Below the pieces are notes generated by a model that did not search any database, was not told the origin of the DNA, and saw only the letters and a list, made by a program, of their open reading frames with translations. A program made the translations under genes and the position numbers. 64,000 bases of DNA from MH13 sp042140245 (GTDB taxonomy: Bacteria; Pseudomonadota; Alphaproteobacteria; Rhizobiales; MH13), in NCBI RefSeq assembly GCF_042140245.1, contig NZ_CP159483.1:3720001-3784000 (forward strand). The letters run 5' to 3'. Below are positions 62,035 to 64,000 of the stretch, one piece after another (within the stretch, counting starts at the first letter, position 1; every line of letters starts with the position of its first letter).

Positions 62035-62832
62035 TTAGCGTGCGCTGGCCACCGCCCGTTTGGTCATCACTTTTACCAGATTGGCGCGATAGGCTGCGTC
62101 TCCATGAATGTCCGACAGCATATCATCGGCAGAGACCGCCACCCCGTCGGCGGCTGCCTCTGAGAAGTTGCCGGACAAGGCAGCTTCCATGCCATTGTGG
62201 CGAAACACACCATCGGCACCTGCCCCTGTGACCGCAACGCGCACCCCGCCACCCGTTTGAGCGACGAACACGCCTGCCATCGCATAGCGTGACGCCGGGT
62301 TGGGAAACTTGGCGTAAGCTGCTTTAGCAGGTTTGGGGAACCTCACCGTTGTGATGATCTCATCTTCATCGAGCGCTGTGGCGAACATGCCATCGAAGAA
62401 ATCATCCGCTGCGATCTCGCGTTTCGATGTCACCACTGTCGCATCGAGGGCGAGAACCGCAGACGGGTAGTCAGCCGCTGGGTCATTGTTGGCGATAGAA
62501 CCGCCGATGGTGCCCATATGGCGAACCGCTGGATCACCAATGCCTTCAGCCAGCGATGCCAGTGCCGGAATGTGCGCCTGCACATCGGCACTGGCGGCGA
62601 CCTCTGCATGGGTTGTGGCAGCACCAATGGTCACTGTGTCACCTGAGACCGACACACCGACCATCCCGTCGATGGCACGAATGTCCACCAAATCGGATGG
62701 AGCGGCCAGATGTTGCTTCATGGTTGGCAGAAGCGTCTGTCCTCCCGCCAGCACTTTGGCATCTTCATTGGACGACAAGGCCGAGACCGCTTCGCTGAGC
62801 GAGGATGGCTTATGATAGTTGGATGCATACAT
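62035..62832 (-). CDS. coxM: Aerobic CO dehydrogenase-like FAD-binding (medium) subunit
   Basis: A 265-residue protein starting at ATG 62832. Motifs include KVLAGGQTLLPTMK (FAD pyrophosphate loop), TIGAATTHAEV, AEGIGDPAVRHMGTIGGSIANNDPAADYPSAVLAL (second FAD loop, where the key residues are VRNxGTIGGSxAxxDPxAD) and the C-terminal SADDMLSDIHGDAAYRANL. It transfers electrons from the FeS subunit to the quinone pool. It follows the large subunit by 11 bp. Xanthine-dehydrogenase-like enzymes share the fold, so CO as substrate is not proven. Confidence 0.88.
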   Translation of the reverse strand: MYASNYHKPSSLSEAVSALSSNEDAKVLAGGQTLLPTMKQHLAAPSDLVDIRAIDGMVGVSVSGDTVTIGAATTHAEVAASADVQAHIPALASLAEGIGDPAVRHMGTIGGSIANNDPAADYPSAVLALDATVVTSKREIAADDFFDGMFATALDEDEIITTVRFPKPAKAAYAKFPNPASRYAMAGVFVAQTGGGVRVAVTGAGADGVFRHNGMEAALSGNFSEAAADGVAVSADDMLSDIHGDAAYRANLVKVMTKRAVASAR

Positions 62833-62843
62833 TGTGCGTCTCC

Positions 62844-64000
62844 CTACTCTGCAGCTTGCGGCATGGCGGAGGATTGGATGGCAGCCCAAACACGGCTGGG
62901 TGTGGCGGGCATTTCAACATCGGTGCCGATGGCATCGACAATCGCGTTGATCACAGCAACCGGTGAGCCGATGGCACCTGCCTCGCCGCAACCCTTCAAG
63001 CCCAACGGATTGTTGGGGGATGGGGTGCAGCCATGGCCAATGGTGTAGCTGGGCACGTCATCGGCGCGTGGCATGGTGTAATCCATGTACGAACCGGTGA
63101 GCAGTTGCCCATCATCATCGTAGACGACCCCTTCCATCAGCGCTTGGCCGATGCCCTGCGTCACGCCGCCATGCACCTGGCCTTCGACAATCATCGGATT
63201 GATGATGGTGCCGAAATCATCAGCGGCCACGAACTGGACGATCTGCGTAACCCCTGTTTCAGGGTCCACTTCAACCTCACAGATGAAACAGCCAGAGGGG
63301 AAGGAGAAGTTCACCGGATCGAAGAAGCTGGTCTCCTTGAGACCCGGCTCCATGCCTTCAGGCAGGTTGTGCGCCATGTAGGCGGCAAGGCCGATCTCAT
63401 GCCACGCCATCTTCTTGTCAGTGCCAGCGATCTTCGCTTCACCGCCTTCGATGACGATGTCATCCTCGGCAGCTTCCAGGCTGTGCGCGACGATCTTTTT
63501 CACCTTCGCTTCAACCTTATCCAGCGCTTTCATCACCGCTGACATGCCCACCGGGCCGGAACGCGATCCATACGTGCCCATGCCGAACTGCACCTTGTCA
63601 GTGTCACCATGAACGATGGCGACATTGTCGATGGGCAGGCCGAAGCGATCGGCGGCGAGCTGGGCAAAGGTCGTTTCGTGGCCTTGGCCATGGCTGTGCG
63701 CACCGGTAAGGATTTCAATGGTGCCCACCGGGTTCACCCGAACCTCAGCGGATTCCCAAAGACCAACGCCCGACCCAAGTGAACCGGCCGCTGCCGATGG
63801 CGCCAACCCACAGGCCTCGATGAAGCAGGAATAGCCGATCCCGCGCATCTTGCCGCGCGAGGCAGCCTCTGCCTGGCGTGCAGGGAAACCGGCAACGTCA
63901 GCTGCTTCCTGCGCCATGTTGAGCACGGCATCGAAGTCACCAGCATCATAGGCGAGCAGCACTTCGGTCTGGTAAGGGAACTCGCGGATGAAGTTCTTGC
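62844..64000 (-). CDS. coxL: Aerobic CO dehydrogenase-like molybdenum (large) subunit, C-terminal part
   Basis: The frame runs open to the window edge, so the N-terminal half and the active-site loop (AYxCSFR in form I or AYRGAGR in form II) are outside. About 385 residues are present. Seen are GYSCFIEACGLAPSAAAGSLGSGVG, TGAHSHGQGHETTFAQLAADRFGL, DTDKVQFGMGTYGSRS and the catalytic Glu in KGCGEAGAIGSPVAVINAIVDA. The order large then medium subunit (the S subunit presumably upstream) is that of form II operons, which favours a CO-dehydrogenase-like rather than a true form I enzyme. Other molybdenum hydroxylases remain possible. Confidence 0.85.
   Translation of the reverse strand, partial: KNFIREFPYQTEVLLAYDAGDFDAVLNMAQEAADVAGFPARQAEAASRGKMRGIGYSCFIEACGLAPSAAAGSLGSGVGLWESAEVRVNPVGTIEILTGAHSHGQGHETTFAQLAADRFGLPIDNVAIVHGDTDKVQFGMGTYGSRSGPVGMSAVMKALDKVEAKVKKIVAHSLEAAEDDIVIEGGEAKIAGTDKKMAWHEIGLAAYMAHNLPEGMEPGLKETSFFDPVNFSFPSGCFICEVEVDPETGVTQIVQFVAADDFGTIINPMIVEGQVHGGVTQGIGQALMEGVVYDDDGQLLTGSYMDYTMPRADDVPSYTIGHGCTPSPNNPLGLKGCGEAGAIGSPVAVINAIVDAIGTDVEMPATPSRVWAAIQSSAMPQAAE

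Noticed and set aside
1..64000. tRNA, rRNA, insertion sequences, phage or integrase genes
   Set aside because: No such gene or element was found when reading both strands; the cluster boundaries show no flanking direct repeats either.

Overview
The window is a moderately GC-rich, gene-dense chromosomal segment of an alphaproteobacterium, most likely of the order Hyphomicrobiales (Rhizobiales). Evidence for this is the aerobic CobN-type cobalamin pathway, an Omp25/Omp31-like outer membrane protein, an alphaproteobacterial Zur box (GTTATAnTATAAC), TRAP and binding-protein-dependent transporters, and a Tat-exported beta-helix repeat protein. No rRNA, tRNA, CRISPR array, insertion sequence or prophage was seen. 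It reads as core chromosome mixed with catabolic islands.

Layout. (1) 1-8.0 kb: the C-terminal two thirds of methylmalonyl-CoA mutase, a 125-bp nested palindromic repeat, a MarR regulator/Tat nitroreductase pair with its own palindromic operator, a YbjQ-family protein, a lipoprotein coupled to the mutase chaperone MeaB, a Tat beta-helix protein and a PLP aminotransferase. (2) 8.1-15.8 kb: a cobalamin riboswitch followed by cobU-cobW-cobN-cobO-cobQ with overlapping or abutting stops and starts. (3) 15.8-21.4 kb: cobD and a btuF-like gene on the minus strand, divergent from btuB-btuC-btuD. (4) 21.4-24.7 kb: znuCBA and zur diverging from a Zur box; ZnuA has a very long His/Asp loop. (5) 24.7-31.3 kb: a minus-strand catabolic operon (TAXI-type TRAP binding protein and fused permease, histidinol-dehydrogenase-like enzyme, SDR, LacI regulator) behind a LacI-like operator. 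(6) 31.4-39.1 kb: Ugd and UDP-glucuronate 4-epimerase, a frameshifted DUF808 gene, a small membrane protein, a soluble MCP-like protein, and a two-gene unit of an unknown four-helix membrane protein plus a membrane-anchored ClpP-like protein. (7) 39.1-41.1 kb: glutathione-dependent formaldehyde detoxification (adhC, fghA). (8) 41.2-44.6 kb: a LacI regulator, a sugar-phosphate isomerase/epimerase and a Gfo/Idh/MocA oxidoreductase. (9) 44.6-48.8 kb: a small secreted protein, TetR regulator, homocysteine S-methyltransferase, GNAT and a membrane GGDEF protein. (10) 49.1-58.4 kb: a complete sugar/polyol ABC transporter operon ending in a fused dihydroxyacetone-kinase-type kinase and a xylulokinase. 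(11) 58.4-62.0 kb: a 25-residue lipoprotein, the Omp25-like protein and a NIT-MCP-PilZ receptor. (12) 62.0-64 kb: the FAD subunit and the C-terminal part of the molybdenum subunit of an aerobic CO-dehydrogenase-like enzyme.

How the parts connect. Cobalamin synthesis and uptake (regions 2 and 3) sit beside a cobalamin-dependent enzyme and its GTPase chaperone (region 1), and beside zinc uptake (region 4). The LacI regulator of region 8 probably also controls the ABC operon of region 10: twin palindromes at 49060-49105 share a half-site with a sequence just upstream of that lacI gene. If so, regions 8 and 10 form one split polyol/sugar regulon feeding xylulose-5-phosphate and triose- or tetrulose-phosphate. 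The GGDEF protein (region 9) and the PilZ domain on the chemoreceptor (region 11) point to coupling of chemotaxis with cyclic di-GMP.

The least explained parts are the membrane protein/ClpP-like pair at 36977-39123, the split LacI regulon with its unassigned substrate, and the micro-lipoprotein at 58465-58542. All functional calls rest on recognised motifs and gene order, with no database search.
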